Shown here one piece after another: positions 25,178 to 36,600 of a DNA stretch of 64,000 nt. Under the pieces are notes generated by a model. The model saw only the letters and a list, made by a program, of their open reading frames with translations, was not told the origin of the DNA and made no database searches. Source of the stretch: Neofusicoccum parvum (Eukaryota; Ascomycota; Dothideomycetes; Botryosphaeriales; Botryosphaeriaceae); NCBI GenBank assembly GCA_020912385.1, contig CP087209.1:496001-560000 (forward strand), given 5' to 3'. Numbering within the stretch: the first letter of the stretch is position 1; each line of letters begins with the position of its first letter. The translations under genes and the position numbers were made by a program.

Positions 25178-28100
25178 ATGAACGTTCTCATCTTCGGCGA
25201 CCAAACTGCCGAGCAGTACCCGCTGCTGCGGAAGGCTGTCCTCCGGAAAGACAATGCTCTGCTCTCGACCTTCTTGGAGCGTGTCGGCGTCACTCTCAGA
25301 AATGAGGTGAAGCGCCTGTCCCGTTCGCAGAGGGACAGCATACCAGAGTTCAACACCGTCTCCTCGTTGATGGAGGCCTACTACGAGAAGGGTGTGAAGG
25401 TTCCTCAGATCGAGAGCTCTTTCGTTACCATCGCACAGCTGTCCCACTACATAGGGTAAGAGAAACCAAGCGTGATATCTCGACAACAATGCTGACCAGC
25501 CAGGTACTTCTCGGAGAACCCGACTGAACTTCCCTCCCAAGCCAACACCCGCGCTCTTGGCCTTTGCACCGGTCTTCTTGCTGCCTCCGCAGTCGCATCA
25601 GCAAAGACGCTCAGCGATCTTCTGCCACTCGGTGTCGAAGCCGTCCGCATCGCGTTCAGAACTGGAGCGGTGGTCGGGAACGTCAAGGAGGCCCTGGAGC
25701 ACGCCGAGGAAGCTCAGAGCTGGTCGACCATCGTTGCGGGCATCTCAGAGGAGTCAGCGAAGACGGCTCTTGCCGACTTCCACCAGGAGAAGGGAATCGC
25801 GCTCTCTAATCAGGCATGGGTCAGCGCCGTCAGCGTGATGGCCATCACCATCAGCGGACCGCCCGCGACCACCAGCCGTTTCTTCGCCGAGTCTGAGGCT
25901 GTGAAGAACAACACTCGCGTGCCGATTCCTGTATACGCGCCATACCACGCCGCCCACCTCCACAGCCAGGCCGACATCGACAGCATCCTCGACACGGAAG
26001 CGTGCGAGATGCTCTCCAAGTACCGCCCCGGCTGCCTCGTCCACTCTTCAGTGACTGGGCAATGCCACAATGCGACCAACACGCTGGAGCTGTTCCAGCT
26101 GGCGCTGAGCGAGATCCTGCAGGAACCCGTGAGGTGGGACCGGTTGCTCGAGGAGGTGGTGTCGCAGGTGACTGCGTTCAGCAAATCGGAGTGCTCCGTC
26201 ACGGCAGTCGGTGCCACCAATGTCGCCAACAGCCTTGTGTCGGCGCTTAGGGCTGGCGGCCAGACCGCCCTCACCGGCAGGGACCACTCATCCTGGGCGG
26301 CGCCCGCCCCGAGCGGCACGGGCCGGACACAGAACGACAAGATTGCTATTGTTGGCATGTCGGGCAGATTCCCCGGTGCTGCCACCGCCGAGAAGCTGTG
26401 GGAGCTCCTCGAGGCCGGCCTGGATGTTCATCGCGAGGTCCCCGCCGACCGCTTCGACGCCAAGGCGCACTGCGACCCCACGGGCAAGGGCAAGAACAAG
26501 AGCCACACGCCCTATGGCTGCTTCATCGACGAGCCGGGTCTTTTCGACCCTCGCTTCTTCAACATGTCCCCGCGTGAAGCTGCCCAGACCGACCCGATGG
26601 GCCGCTTGGCGCTGACCACTGCCTACGAGGCTCTGGAGATGTCTGGCTACGTTCCCAACCGCACTCCGTCCACGAAGCTCAACCGCATCGGGACGTTCTA
26701 CGGTCAGACTTCGGACGACTGGCGTGAAATCAACGCCGCCGAGAACGTGGACACCTACTTCATCACCGGCGGTGTCCGAGCCTTCGCTCCCGGCCGCATC
26801 AACTACTATTTCAAGTTCTCCGGCCCGTCCTACTCGATCGACACCGCGTGCTCGTCCAGTCTTGCTGCCATCCAGTTGGCCTGCACTTCGCTGTGGGCCG
26901 GCGACTGCGACACGGCGTGCGCTGGTGGCTTGAACGTGCTCACCAACCCCGACATTTTCTCTGGTCTCAGCAAGGGTCAGTTCCTGTCCAAGACTGGATC
27001 CTGCAAGACCTACGACAACGATGCCGATGGCTACTGCCGTGGTGACGGGTGCGGCACTGTCGTTCTCAAGCGCTACGAGGATGCCATCGCCGACAACGAC
27101 AACATTCTCGGCTGCATCCTCGGCGCAGCTACCAACCACTCTGCTGAGGCCGTTTCCATCACACATCCCCACGCTGGTGCTCAAGAATTCCTCTACAAGA
27201 AGGTTCTCGCCAACGCCGGTGTTGATGCCCACGACGTCAGCTACGTGGAGATGCACGGCACGGGCACTCAGGCCGGAGACGGCATTGAGATGACTTCGGT
27301 TACCAATGTCTTTGCTCCGCGCCACCGCCAGCGCCTCCCCGAGCAGACTCTTCACCTTGGTGCTATCAAGGCTAACATTGGTCACGGAGAGGCTGCCTCC
27401 GGCATCAACTCCCTGATCAAAGTCATGCTGATGATGCAGAAGAACGCCATCCCCGCCAACGTCGGCATCAAGGGTGTCATGAACAAGACCTTCCCCAAGG
27501 ATTTGCTTCAGCGCAATGTCCACATTGAGCAGAAGCAGGTTGCTTGGCCGAGGAACGGCGCAGAGAAGAGGACAGTCTTCCTGAACAACTTCAGCGCTGC
27601 TGGCGGTAACACGGCCATCATCCTCGAGGACGGCCCTCTCAGGGAAGCCCCAGCCAACCAGGACCCGCGTGGCTCCCAGATCGTCACCGTCTCGGCGCGG
27701 TCTATTGCCTCGCTGAAGAGGAACATCCAGAACCTCCTTGATTTCCTCAGCGAGAACCCTGACACTGCCCTGCCCAGCCTCTCCTACACGACCACTGCCC
27801 GCCGCATCCAGCACAACTACCGTGTGGCTGTTCCTGTCTCGGACATGTCAAAGGTCAAGGATGCCCTGCAGGCTCAGATCAAGGACAGCTACAGCCCCAT
27901 CGCTATGGTGGCCACCAAGACTGCCTTTGCCTTCACTGGCCAAGGATCGCAGTACACTGCGCTTGGGCAGAAGCTGTACCAGGACCTGCCGTCCTTCCAG
28001 GCCGACATCAAGCAGCTTGACAACCTCGCCCGCATCCAGGGACTGCCGTCGTTCATCCCTCTGCTGGACGGCACCGATGTCGCCACCCTGTCCCCGGTGG

Positions 28101-31100
28101 TCGTTCAGCTCGGCATGGCCTGCATCCAGGTTGCCCTCGCGCGCATGTGGTCTGCCTGGGGTGTCAAGCCCACGACCGTCATTGGTCACAGCCTTGGCGA
28201 GTACGCCGCTCTGCACGTTGCCGGCGTCCTCTCGGCTGCCGATATGATTCTCCTGGTTGGCCGCAGGGCGCAGCTGCTTGTTGCTGACTGCACCGAGTAC
28301 ACCCACGGCATGCTCGCTGTCAAGGGAAGCGCTGATGCTATTGCCGATGTCCTCGGCGCTAAGATGACGGAAATCGCCTGCATCAACGGCCCGGAGGAGA
28401 CGGTTCTCTGCGGCACCACCGAATTTGTCGATGCTGCTACCGAGACGCTCGGCGCTCAGGGCTTCAAGGCTACCAAGCTGAAGGTCCCCTTCGCCTTCCA
28501 CTCTGCCCAGGTTGAGCCGATTCTCGAGTCATTCAAGGCTGTTGCATCCGCGGTCACCTTCCACAAGCCGACTGTTCCGGTTCTGTCCCCTCTTACCGGT
28601 GAGGTCATCCGGGAGAGCGGAATCATCGGGCCCGAGTACCTCGCGAAGCACGCCCGCGAGACTGTCAACTTCTGGTCTGCTCTGTCGACAGGCGAGGAGG
28701 AGAAGGTCTTCGATGAGAAGACTACGTGGCTTGAGATCGGTGCCCACCCGGTCTGCTCCGGGATGGTCAAGTCCTCTCTCAGCGGGTCGCCGGTCACCGC
28801 GCCTTCTCTTCGCAGGAACGAGGACCCGTGGAAGACGCTCACCACCAGCCTTTGCACTCTGTACCTCGCTGGCGTTCCCATTGACTTCAACGAGTACCAC
28901 CGCGAGTTCAACGACGCTCACCAGATGTTGTTCCTGCCGACCTACAGCTTCGATAGCAAGCGCTACTGGCTCGATTACCACAACAACTGGACGCTCACCA
29001 AGGGTGAGGCTCCGGCCGCCATCGAGGCTCCCAAGGCTCCCGAACCGGTCAAGTCCAAGTTCTCGACCACGTCCTGCCAGCGCATTGTCAAGGAAGAGCT
29101 TCATGCTAACGCTGGCACGGTCATCTTCGAGTCTGACCTATGCGAGCCGACACTCCACAAGTGCGTCACCGGCCACTTGGTCAATGAAGCACCTCTGTGC
29201 CCGTCGTCTCTGTACGCGGATATGGGTATGACTGCTGCGGACTATCTCTACAAGCAACTGCGCCCTGGCGCAGCTCCTGTGGGATACAACTTCCACAAGA
29301 TGGAGGTTCCCAAGCCTCTCATTGCTAAGCTTCCTCCTCCCCCAGAGGGCCAGTTGATCCGGCTTATCGCGGAGGCGGACATGGAGCAGAACCAGGTCTC
29401 GCTGAAGTTCGTCAGTGTCACCTCGGAGGGCAAGACCATCCAGGAGCACGCTACTGGCCTCGTCAACTTTGAAGATCTTGATCACTGGAAGGAGGAGTGG
29501 CAGCGTACTGCCTTCATGGTCCAGACTCAAATCGACATACTCAAGCAGAAGCTTGAGACTGGCCGGGCTCACAAGGTGCTCCGCGGCATGGCTTACAAGC
29601 TGTTCAAGGCTCTCGTGGACTATGCCCCTGCCTACCGGGCCATGGAGGAAGTCATCCTCGATGGCCAGGAGACTGAGGCCACGGCTTCGCTTCAGTTCCA
29701 GACCAAGCCTGAGGATGGCAACTTCTTCATGGCGCCTTACTGGATCGACAGCTGCTGCCACATCTCCGGCTTCATCGTCAATGCCTCCGACCTTGTCGAT
29801 TCCGATAACAGCGTCTACATCTCGCACGGCTGGAAGTCGGTCAAGTTCTCCAAGCAGCTCTCACCCGACAAGAAGTACCGCAACTACGTCCGCATGCAGC
29901 CTGCTCCTGGCAATGTCCGCCAGGGTGACGTTTACATCTTCGATGGTGATGAGGTCGTCGGTCTTGTCACCGGCCTCAAGTTCCAGGAGATTCCCCGTCG
30001 TGCTCTGAATGTCATGCTTCCGCCTCCAAAGAAGGCCGGCGCTGGCCCTGTCAGGCCTGCGATCGCTGCTGCTCCCGCGAAGGCTTCGACTGCCTCCCCC
30101 AAGGCTGCTGCTAAGGCTGCCCCCAAAGCTGTTGTCGAGACGAAGACCAAGAAGACCACCAAGGTCTCGACTCCCAAGTCGTCTGGAAACGTGATCACGA
30201 CTCGTGTGATGAAGATCATCGCGGAGGAGTGCGATCTTGACATGTCGGAGCTTGTCGATGAGGCTGCTTTCGAAAACATGGGCGTCGACTCCCTCATGTC
30301 ACTCACGATCTCTGCCAAGTTCCGTGAGGATCTTGATCTCGACATCAGCTCGACTCTCTTCACTGACCACCCTACGGTTGGTGAGATGAAGAAGTTCTTC
30401 GCTCAGTACGACGGTGGGGCGCCTCTCGTCGACTCTGAGGACTCTACCGAGTCGGACACTTCGGACCCTCGCACTCCTGAGGAGGACGAGGACTTGGAGA
30501 CGGACCCCAGCTCCGCCCCCAGCTCTGCTCCCAGCGTGAGCGGCAAGGACGAGTACGTCGAGGTCAATGTCAAGGAGACTCGCCAAGTCACTAGCGAAAT
30601 CAGCCTGGCTCGTCAAATCATCTCCGAGGAGATGGGTGTTCCCAGCACCGAGATCGGCGACCAAGCCGACCTGTCTGAGCTCGGCATGGACTCCCTCATG
30701 AGCCTTACCATTCTCGGTGCGCTGCGCGAGCAGACTGGTGTCGACCTTCCGTCGACCTTCCTAGTCACCAACGCCACGATCGAGGACATTGAGAATGCCC
30801 TTGGTATGAGGCCGAAGGCTCAGGAGAAGGTCAAGGTCGAGGCCAAAGTTGAGAAGAAGGCTGCTCCCAAGCCCAAGGCATCCAAGGCGCCGCAGCTCAC
30901 TGAGGTGAACAAGAAGCTGAACTCGGCTATTGACGTCTCGCATCTGCCCCCGGCCACGTCTGTTCTCCTCCAGGGCAACGCTAAGATCGCGACCAAGAAG
31001 CTCTTTTTCTTGCCGGATGGGTCTGGCTCTGCGACATCCTACATCTCAATCCCCAACCTGTCCCCCGACCTTGCCGTGTATGGTCTGAACTGCCCGTTCA

Positions 31101-31792
31101 TGAAGTGCCCGGACAAGTTCGACTGCGGCATCCAGGCTGTCAGCCGTCTTTACCTCAACGAGATGAAGCGTCGTCAGCCTGAGGGTCCGTACTACGTCGG
31201 TGGCTGGTCTGCTGGCGGTGTTATCGCCTACGAGGTCTGCCAACAGCTTCTCGCCGATGGTGAGAAGATTGAGAAGCTTCTCCTGCTTGACTCGCCTTGC
31301 CCAGTCAGGTTGGATCCCCTCCCCGCCCGCCTCCACCACTTCTTCGATTCTATCGGACTTCTCGGTACGGGTAAGCCCGGTGGAACTCCCGGCTGGCTCC
31401 TTCCTCACTTTGCAGCCTCGATCAAGGCGCTGAAGGAGTATGAGCCGGTTCCGATGCCGGCGGACAGAGCTCCGGAGACGTACGCCATCTGGTGCACCGA
31501 CGGTGTCTGCCCTAACCCCGACGACCCTCGCCCGCCGCCCGGTGACGAGGAGGACCCAGCGCCGATGATCTGGCTTCTCAACAACCGCACCGACTTCGAC
31601 CACAACGGTTGGGGCCAGATCATCCCCGAGGAGAAGATGAAGTTTGGTGTCATGGGTGGCAACCACTTCACGATGATGAAGGATCCTCACGTAAGTTCAA
31701 CCATTCACACGCCTAGCCAACGAGTCCTCACTGACATTCCTTTACAGGCTGCGAAGCTCGGCGAGTTGATCAAGGAAGGCATGAACCTTTGA
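25178..31792 (+). CDS. PKS1: Non-reducing polyketide synthase, 1,3,6,8-tetrahydroxynaphthalene synthase type
   Basis: Iterative synthase that makes the aromatic naphthalene core of DHN melanin from malonyl-CoA. Three exons, 25178-25455, 25504-31690 and 31748-31792, give 2169 residues. The second intron (57 nt) has no stop and keeps the frame; I splice it because GTAAGT...TTTACAG is a strong pair and the joined C-terminus looks natural. Domain order is SAT (GLCTG, Cys114), KS from about 370 (Cys542, His677, His720), AT about 900-1200 (GHSLGEYAAL, Ser989), product template with His1317 and Asp1508, ACP1 (Ser1689), ACP2 (Ser1823), and a thioesterase/Claisen cyclase (GWSAGG Ser1995, Asp2022, His2147). 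No reducing domains are present. SAT-KS-AT-PT-ACP-ACP-TE is the family layout. Presence of Cmr1 in the same region favours the tetrahydroxynaphthalene product over the YWA1 naphthopyrone made by related wA/Alb1 enzymes, but the product is inferred. Confidence 0.96.
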
Positions 31793-33095
31793 GAGTCTAA
31801 AATTTGTTTCGCTTCTCGTTTCCAATGCAATTAAAGTGTGCTTTAGAACTTTGTACTTCGGGCGGCATACGGCGTTCACATTGGCGGTCATATCATTCCC
31901 TTGGACTGACGACATAATGATTGTCTCTTTTGTCTAAGGACCGGGGTTTCTTCTTAGAGGATTGGTCTCTTTCCTGCTCGTTCTGGGACGGCAAATTGTG
32001 CGACATGAAAGTTTCTCATTAGGCTCAGCAACATTAGCATTTTCAGTTTCCTATCACTGTAGATAATAATTCACAAAAAAACTTCAAACCACATCAGGAA
32101 CCATTCGACCCCTCGGCTCCACGTGCATGCGCAGCGCATAGATTGAAACGAGGAGCGCCGGGGGTGCACTGCAGGACAGCACCTACCACAACGGGGGGAG
32201 ACGCACCGGATTTTCGATCCCTACCGCTGCCGCATCCCGGCATTCCGCGCCTGCTCTGACAGGAGGCCCCGAACTGGGAAGTGAACGACATCAATACTTG
32301 CCGCGATCCTTCCGCCGCCCTCGACCTCCCGGCCAACCTCTCGATGGAACGACTGGGAAGCGCTTGGGGAGTCTCGCGCGCGCCTTCGGAGTTCCTCCTC
32401 ACCGGAGTCCGAGTGAAGGCGTTAGCGGCTGCCAGCGCTTCGCTGTCGCTCGGGGCGTGCGTGTGATCGGGCAACACGCACGTCGATCGCCGGGGAGGCG
32501 CGGCGCTTCGTCACCATGGTGGCATCGCGGGCCTGCCGTCCTTTGACGCCCGGCGCGTCAGGCAGGCATCCTTGGACAGTGGCATGACGGCGGGCGGGTG
32601 CGCGCATTGGAGCCGAATTCGGCATGGGCGCGTGTGCGCCCGGACGGTCCATTCTGGGTCGACGGGGGGCTGAGGGCGCTGACGAGAGCGGCAGAAGGTG
32701 CGTAAGCGGCGGTGGTGTTGATGCCGTCTGCGTCGCGGGAGGCGGGCTGGGGCGGGCTGAGGGGAGACGAGAGCGCGGCGATGGCGAGGTGCAGGTAGGG
32801 CTGGCGGTGATCGACGGGCCGCGGGCTGTGGGCTGTGGCTTGCGGCGTGTGGCTGCTGCCCGGATTGCCGTCGCTGTCACTGCCGCTGCCACTGCGGACG
32901 TGGTTTCTGTGCGCGGCCGCAGCTCCCCGTCGGTGTCGGCGTCTGCTGGCCCGTCTTGGCGCCCGCCCGCCTGCCGCCCGCGCCGCTGCTGCTGTCCCGC
33001 CCGCCGACTGAACCGTGACGCTGCCCTGCCCGAAAAAGCGTCGACGCCGCCCACCCCACGCCGCCGCAGCCGCAGTCGCAGTCGCAGTCGCAGCC
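31793..33095. other. Intergenic region PKS1 to prefoldin
   Basis: Contains the PKS1 3' end, AT-richer up to about 32090, and then a GC-rich stretch that should hold the promoter of the prefoldin gene. Open frames on both strands here are GC artefacts without domains. Confidence 0.6.
33065..33094. repeat. CGCAGT/CGCAGC hexamer array in the prefoldin leader
   Basis: Five tandem hexamers, three of them exactly CGCAGT, end one base before the prefoldin start codon at 33096. Length change here would alter the 5' leader and not the protein. Confidence 0.9.
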
Positions 33096-34025
33096 ATGGC
33101 CACGCCCGCCCAGGGAGCGAGGTACCTGCCGCCCGCCGCCTCTTGCCCCCTCCCCGCCGCCGGCCAGCCACGCTAACCGCCCCGCGTCGCCCCGCAGCAG
33201 CAAAGATGCTCCCACCAACCCGCGCGGCATTCCCTACGCGCCCTTCGTCGACCGCGTCGAGGACTATGTCACCACCCGCGCCGAGGTCGAGGGCACCCTC
33301 AAGAGCTTCCAGGAGATGATCTCGTGCGTCCACCACACACGACCCCGCCGCGACGGTGCTCGGGCTCACACGGCCATGCCACACGCAGCAAATACCAGTT
33401 CATGGAGGTCAACACTCAGCGCCGAGCCACCGGCCTGAAGGACAAGATCCCCGACATCCAGAAGACGCTGGACACGGTGCGCTTCTTGAAGACGCGGAAG
33501 GTTCGCACACAGACCCGGCCCCAACCACCGCGAAGACGGGGTGCATGCAGGCAGGACGATGGCTAAGGTCAATTTTGCGGAACACAGCCCGGCGCCGACC
33601 CCATTGAGACGACGTTCGAGCTCAACGACACGCTGTATGCGAAGGCGCAGATCCCGCCGACCGAGGAGGTGTACTTGTGGCTCGGGGTGCGTGGCTCTGG
33701 TATCTGGGACATGGCGCGGCGGGAACGTTGACGCTCGCGAACAGGCAAACGTCATGCTGGCGTACCCCATCCCGGAGGCGGAGGACCTGCTCGACAACAA
33801 GCTCAAGACGGCGCAGCAGAGCCTTGCCAATTGCGAGGAGGACATGGATTTCCTGCGTGAGCAGATCACGGTGCGTATCGCTGCCCCTGAGGGAGGAGAT
33901 GGGGATTGCTGACAGCGGGGTTGCCGTAGACATTGGAGGTCGCCACCGCTCGCGTGTACAACTGGGACGTCGCGCAAAGGCGCAAGGAGAGGGAGGAGAC
34001 TGAGGGTAAGAAGTCGAAAGACTGA
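33096..34025 (+). CDS. PAC10: Prefoldin subunit 3 (VBP1/Pac10 type)
   Basis: Alpha-type subunit of the hexameric cytosolic prefoldin chaperone, which hands nascent actin and tubulin to the CCT chaperonin. Six short exons, 33096-33121, 33198-33323, 33389-33500, 33588-33686, 33745-33870 and 33930-34025, join in frame to 194 residues, the usual size. The product has the family pattern of two coiled-coil helices around a beta-hairpin core. Recognisable stretches are RGIPYAPFVD near the N-terminus, IETTFELNDTLYAKA in the middle and EEVYLWLGANVMLAYP. The acceptor of intron 1 is a tandem CAGCAG, so one serine may be included or skipped. The start is the only ATG that fits the first short exon. Exon 1 and that choice are the least certain parts; the rest is clear. 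Confidence 0.9.
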
Positions 34026-35305
34026 AAGGATGCGAAGGGAGGTTTGGAATCCATGCCTGAGGACGCCAAGGTAGACCCCCAAGGCCCCACCTCACTACCA
34101 TCATCGCCTTGGTCTCTGCTATCTGAGACTCAGCACAGACAACATGCAGCCCGCTATCTGCTCTGCAGGCTGCGCAAGGTCTCCTTCGAAAGGAAAGACC
34201 TCCGAGGAGTTCGTGTAGATATTACCACATGACCCAGAAATGCAAAAAAGTATTCTTCGTACTCGGAATCCCGCATCGTATACATGCAGGGGCACCTGTG
34301 GTCCACTGTCAACCCACTAGTCGCGAGTTATGACCACCGCTTCCAACCATGGGACTCTCTGTTCCCTGGGTTTGCGGCGCGCACGCGCCGTCGAGCTTAG
34401 TCTGTTTCACCTCCCTCCAGAGTAAGCTGCACCTATCTTCCCTCAGCGACCTCACATCCCAGGCTTCAAGCTATCGACTCAAGGCAACCCACACGCGACA
34501 CGCACGCACACTCAATCCGCATCAACCGCAGATCAGCCACCCTCCCGGAGCCGAAGGAATGGGAAACCCTCCCCCGGACCACACTGCACCGGCAGGGAAT
34601 ATATTCCCCCTATTCGGACACACTGACTCTTCCACTTCTGTGAGATTCCGAGACCGGCGTTTCTGCTTCGACACACGCCCAAACTATCGTTTCACCCGTC
34701 CCGTCGGGATCAACAACTGCCAGAAAGAAAGAAGGGAAAAAAATGATCGACGGTAAGAAAGCTTGGGTGCACACTCTATTTTTATTTTTAGGGGACGCGA
34801 CACGGACCGCCGCTTGTTTCGGGGATGTGGGTTCGTTCCTTTGCTGCTGCTGCTGCTCTCTTTTCTTCGTTGCCCGCGCCGCTTCCCCGTCGTTTTACGC
34901 CAACGGGGCCCTCGCGCTCCCTCCCTGTCGAGCGGCGGACCAAGGGGCCCGAGCCCGTGGTGTTGGGGATTGATGGTTTGAGGCGGGCGGGTTAGCGAAA
35001 GGGGTGTTTGTGACAAATTGTGCTCTGGCTGTGCAGATGGCATGGAGGGTAAGACGGTCGGCAGGCTCGTTTGAGGGCGAGGGTGCCGATGCTGCCGAGA
35101 GAGGGTGCGGTTGCGTTGCGGTGCTGTTTGGGGACTGGTGAAGGGGAAGGACGGCGCTTTGCTGAAAGAAGAGTCGGGGGCAAAGCTGGCGGCGGCGGGG
35201 GGTCTGGTGGCCAGCGATCAGATGCCGTGTGCGCAGCTTTCCTTTCTCTGAAGGCGACTCGAGGGTCGGAGAAAACAGACTCTACAAGACATTATTTCTA
35301 GTCCA
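34026..35305. other. Intergenic region between convergent prefoldin and CorA-like genes
   Basis: About 1.3 kb with no supported gene. One 135-codon frame on the plus strand (34349-34756) starts with ATG but shows no domain or homology that I recognise. T-rich and pyrimidine-rich stretches occur near 34770-34870. Confidence 0.5.
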
Positions 35306-36600
35306 TCAGACGTATCCCACTTCGGGCTCCCGCTTCTGCTTAGGCTTCTCGATGGCCTCTTTCTTCGCGCGTGGGTGCCCGTAGAACTTCCATTGCTTCT
35401 GCCTAAAGTCCCACGCCCACCAGGACCCCAGAGTAAGAAAGGTCAAGGGTAATGTGACAGCCCAGTAGAGCCACAGCTTTTCGGACACGGCCCACGTCTG
35501 CCCGTCGCCGTCGGCAGAGAAGTCAAAGAAATTCATGCCAAAGAGTGACTACGTAGTGGATCAGCCAGCATCCATTCCATCGAATGTCATGATACGTACT
35601 GCAATAAATGTTCCCGGAAGGAATGCAAGCGTCACTGCGGCGATGGTCTTCATAGTGATATTGTCGATTCGGGCTAGCTGACCGTCTCGCTGAGCTACCA
35701 GATTGAATGCCTACCAGACATGTTAGTTCGCATTCTTGTTGACGGTGCCAGGCATGTACCAGATTGATCTCATTCTGAAGGCGATCCTTGATTGTCTGCG
35801 AAAACAACAAGTCAGATCGCAAGCAATTCTCTAGCTGGCAGAGGTCCTGGTGCGTCCGGTAGAAGACCATTCTATCACTGTCATCATCCAGAAGGGATGC
35901 GTCCTCCAGGGATTCCTGTGAAGTGTGTGACTGGGTGGGAATCTTTGCTAGGGCGTCTTTGCGTTTGCACCTCGATGCTCTTTGTAGCTCCTCGCCCAGT
36001 AACGCGTGGGACTTTAGAATGCTCCCCATAGTGTTTACCGCAGCTTCCAGTGTCTCATTCGATTGAATGATAAGGCGACTAACGTCGTGCAGGAGGTCAA
36101 AGTCATAACCCTCTGGTGAACGGAACTAGTACCGATATTAGTCCTTTTAATAGTAAAAGTTAGTTTTAATCGAAGCTTACAGTTTCCACCGCGCTGACGA
36201 TGTTCAGTAGCCGCCATACGGAGCTGTTGTAAGCCTCATCAGCCCAATCGATGATGAGTCGATGCCAGGTGTAAGGATCCCGTGTACATTGGTCACTGGA
36301 TACCGCCGCCTCCAGAGTCTTGCGAAACTTCGAGTCTACCTTACCCAGGTACAGGACAAGTGTTACGTGACTCTCTGAATTCCAGGATATCAAGACGTCG
36401 ATCGCCGCCCACTGAGTGGTCAGATGGTTATTTCGCTCGTCGTGGTTCACAACTTGCCGTAGGAAGTAAAACCACGAATCTTTGCAAATTAGCCGATTTA
36501 TCTGGGTTTTGGGGACTAAGAGCAATCTACCGTGCTGGATACGACCGTCTTTGGAAGAGGTACGGCATCCGCCACCCCCGTTGGCGCTTCTTCCTATCAT
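35306..36600 (-). CDS. CorA-like membrane transporter protein, 5' end unresolved
   Basis: Fungal member of the CorA/ZntB-like divalent cation transporter superfamily by its C-terminus. Four exons are supported: from 36600 or upstream to 36181, then 36125-35760, 35710-35600 and 35548-35306, with GT-AG introns of 55, 49 and 51 nt. From the first in-frame ATG at 36600 this gives 379 residues. The C-terminal part has a long helical region, then a first membrane segment (TIAAVTLAFLPGTFIASLF) running into GMN, the CorA signature, and a second segment (LWLYWAVTLPLTFLTLG), with a basic tail. The GMN appears only after splicing the last intron, which supports that splice. Substrate is unknown; many fungal relatives lack shown transport activity. 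The N-terminus probably starts further upstream. Candidate exons up to 37131 and several TAG codons in a neighbouring frame leave open whether the gene is intact. Confidence 0.65.

Noticed and set aside
26288..27814. 508-codon frame antisense to the PKS ketosynthase
   Set aside because: Mirror of the codon bias of PKS1 (Val/Gly/Glu-rich text). No start context or domain of its own.
31691..31747. Reading the last 19 in-frame codons at this place as part of the PKS1 protein
   Set aside because: Strong donor (GTAAGT) and acceptor (TTTACAG), and the spliced C-terminus fits the family better. Retained only as a possible isoform.
34349..34756. 135-codon ATG-started plus frame after prefoldin
   Set aside because: Composition and content look like untranslated leader DNA. 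No domain, and nothing supports expression.
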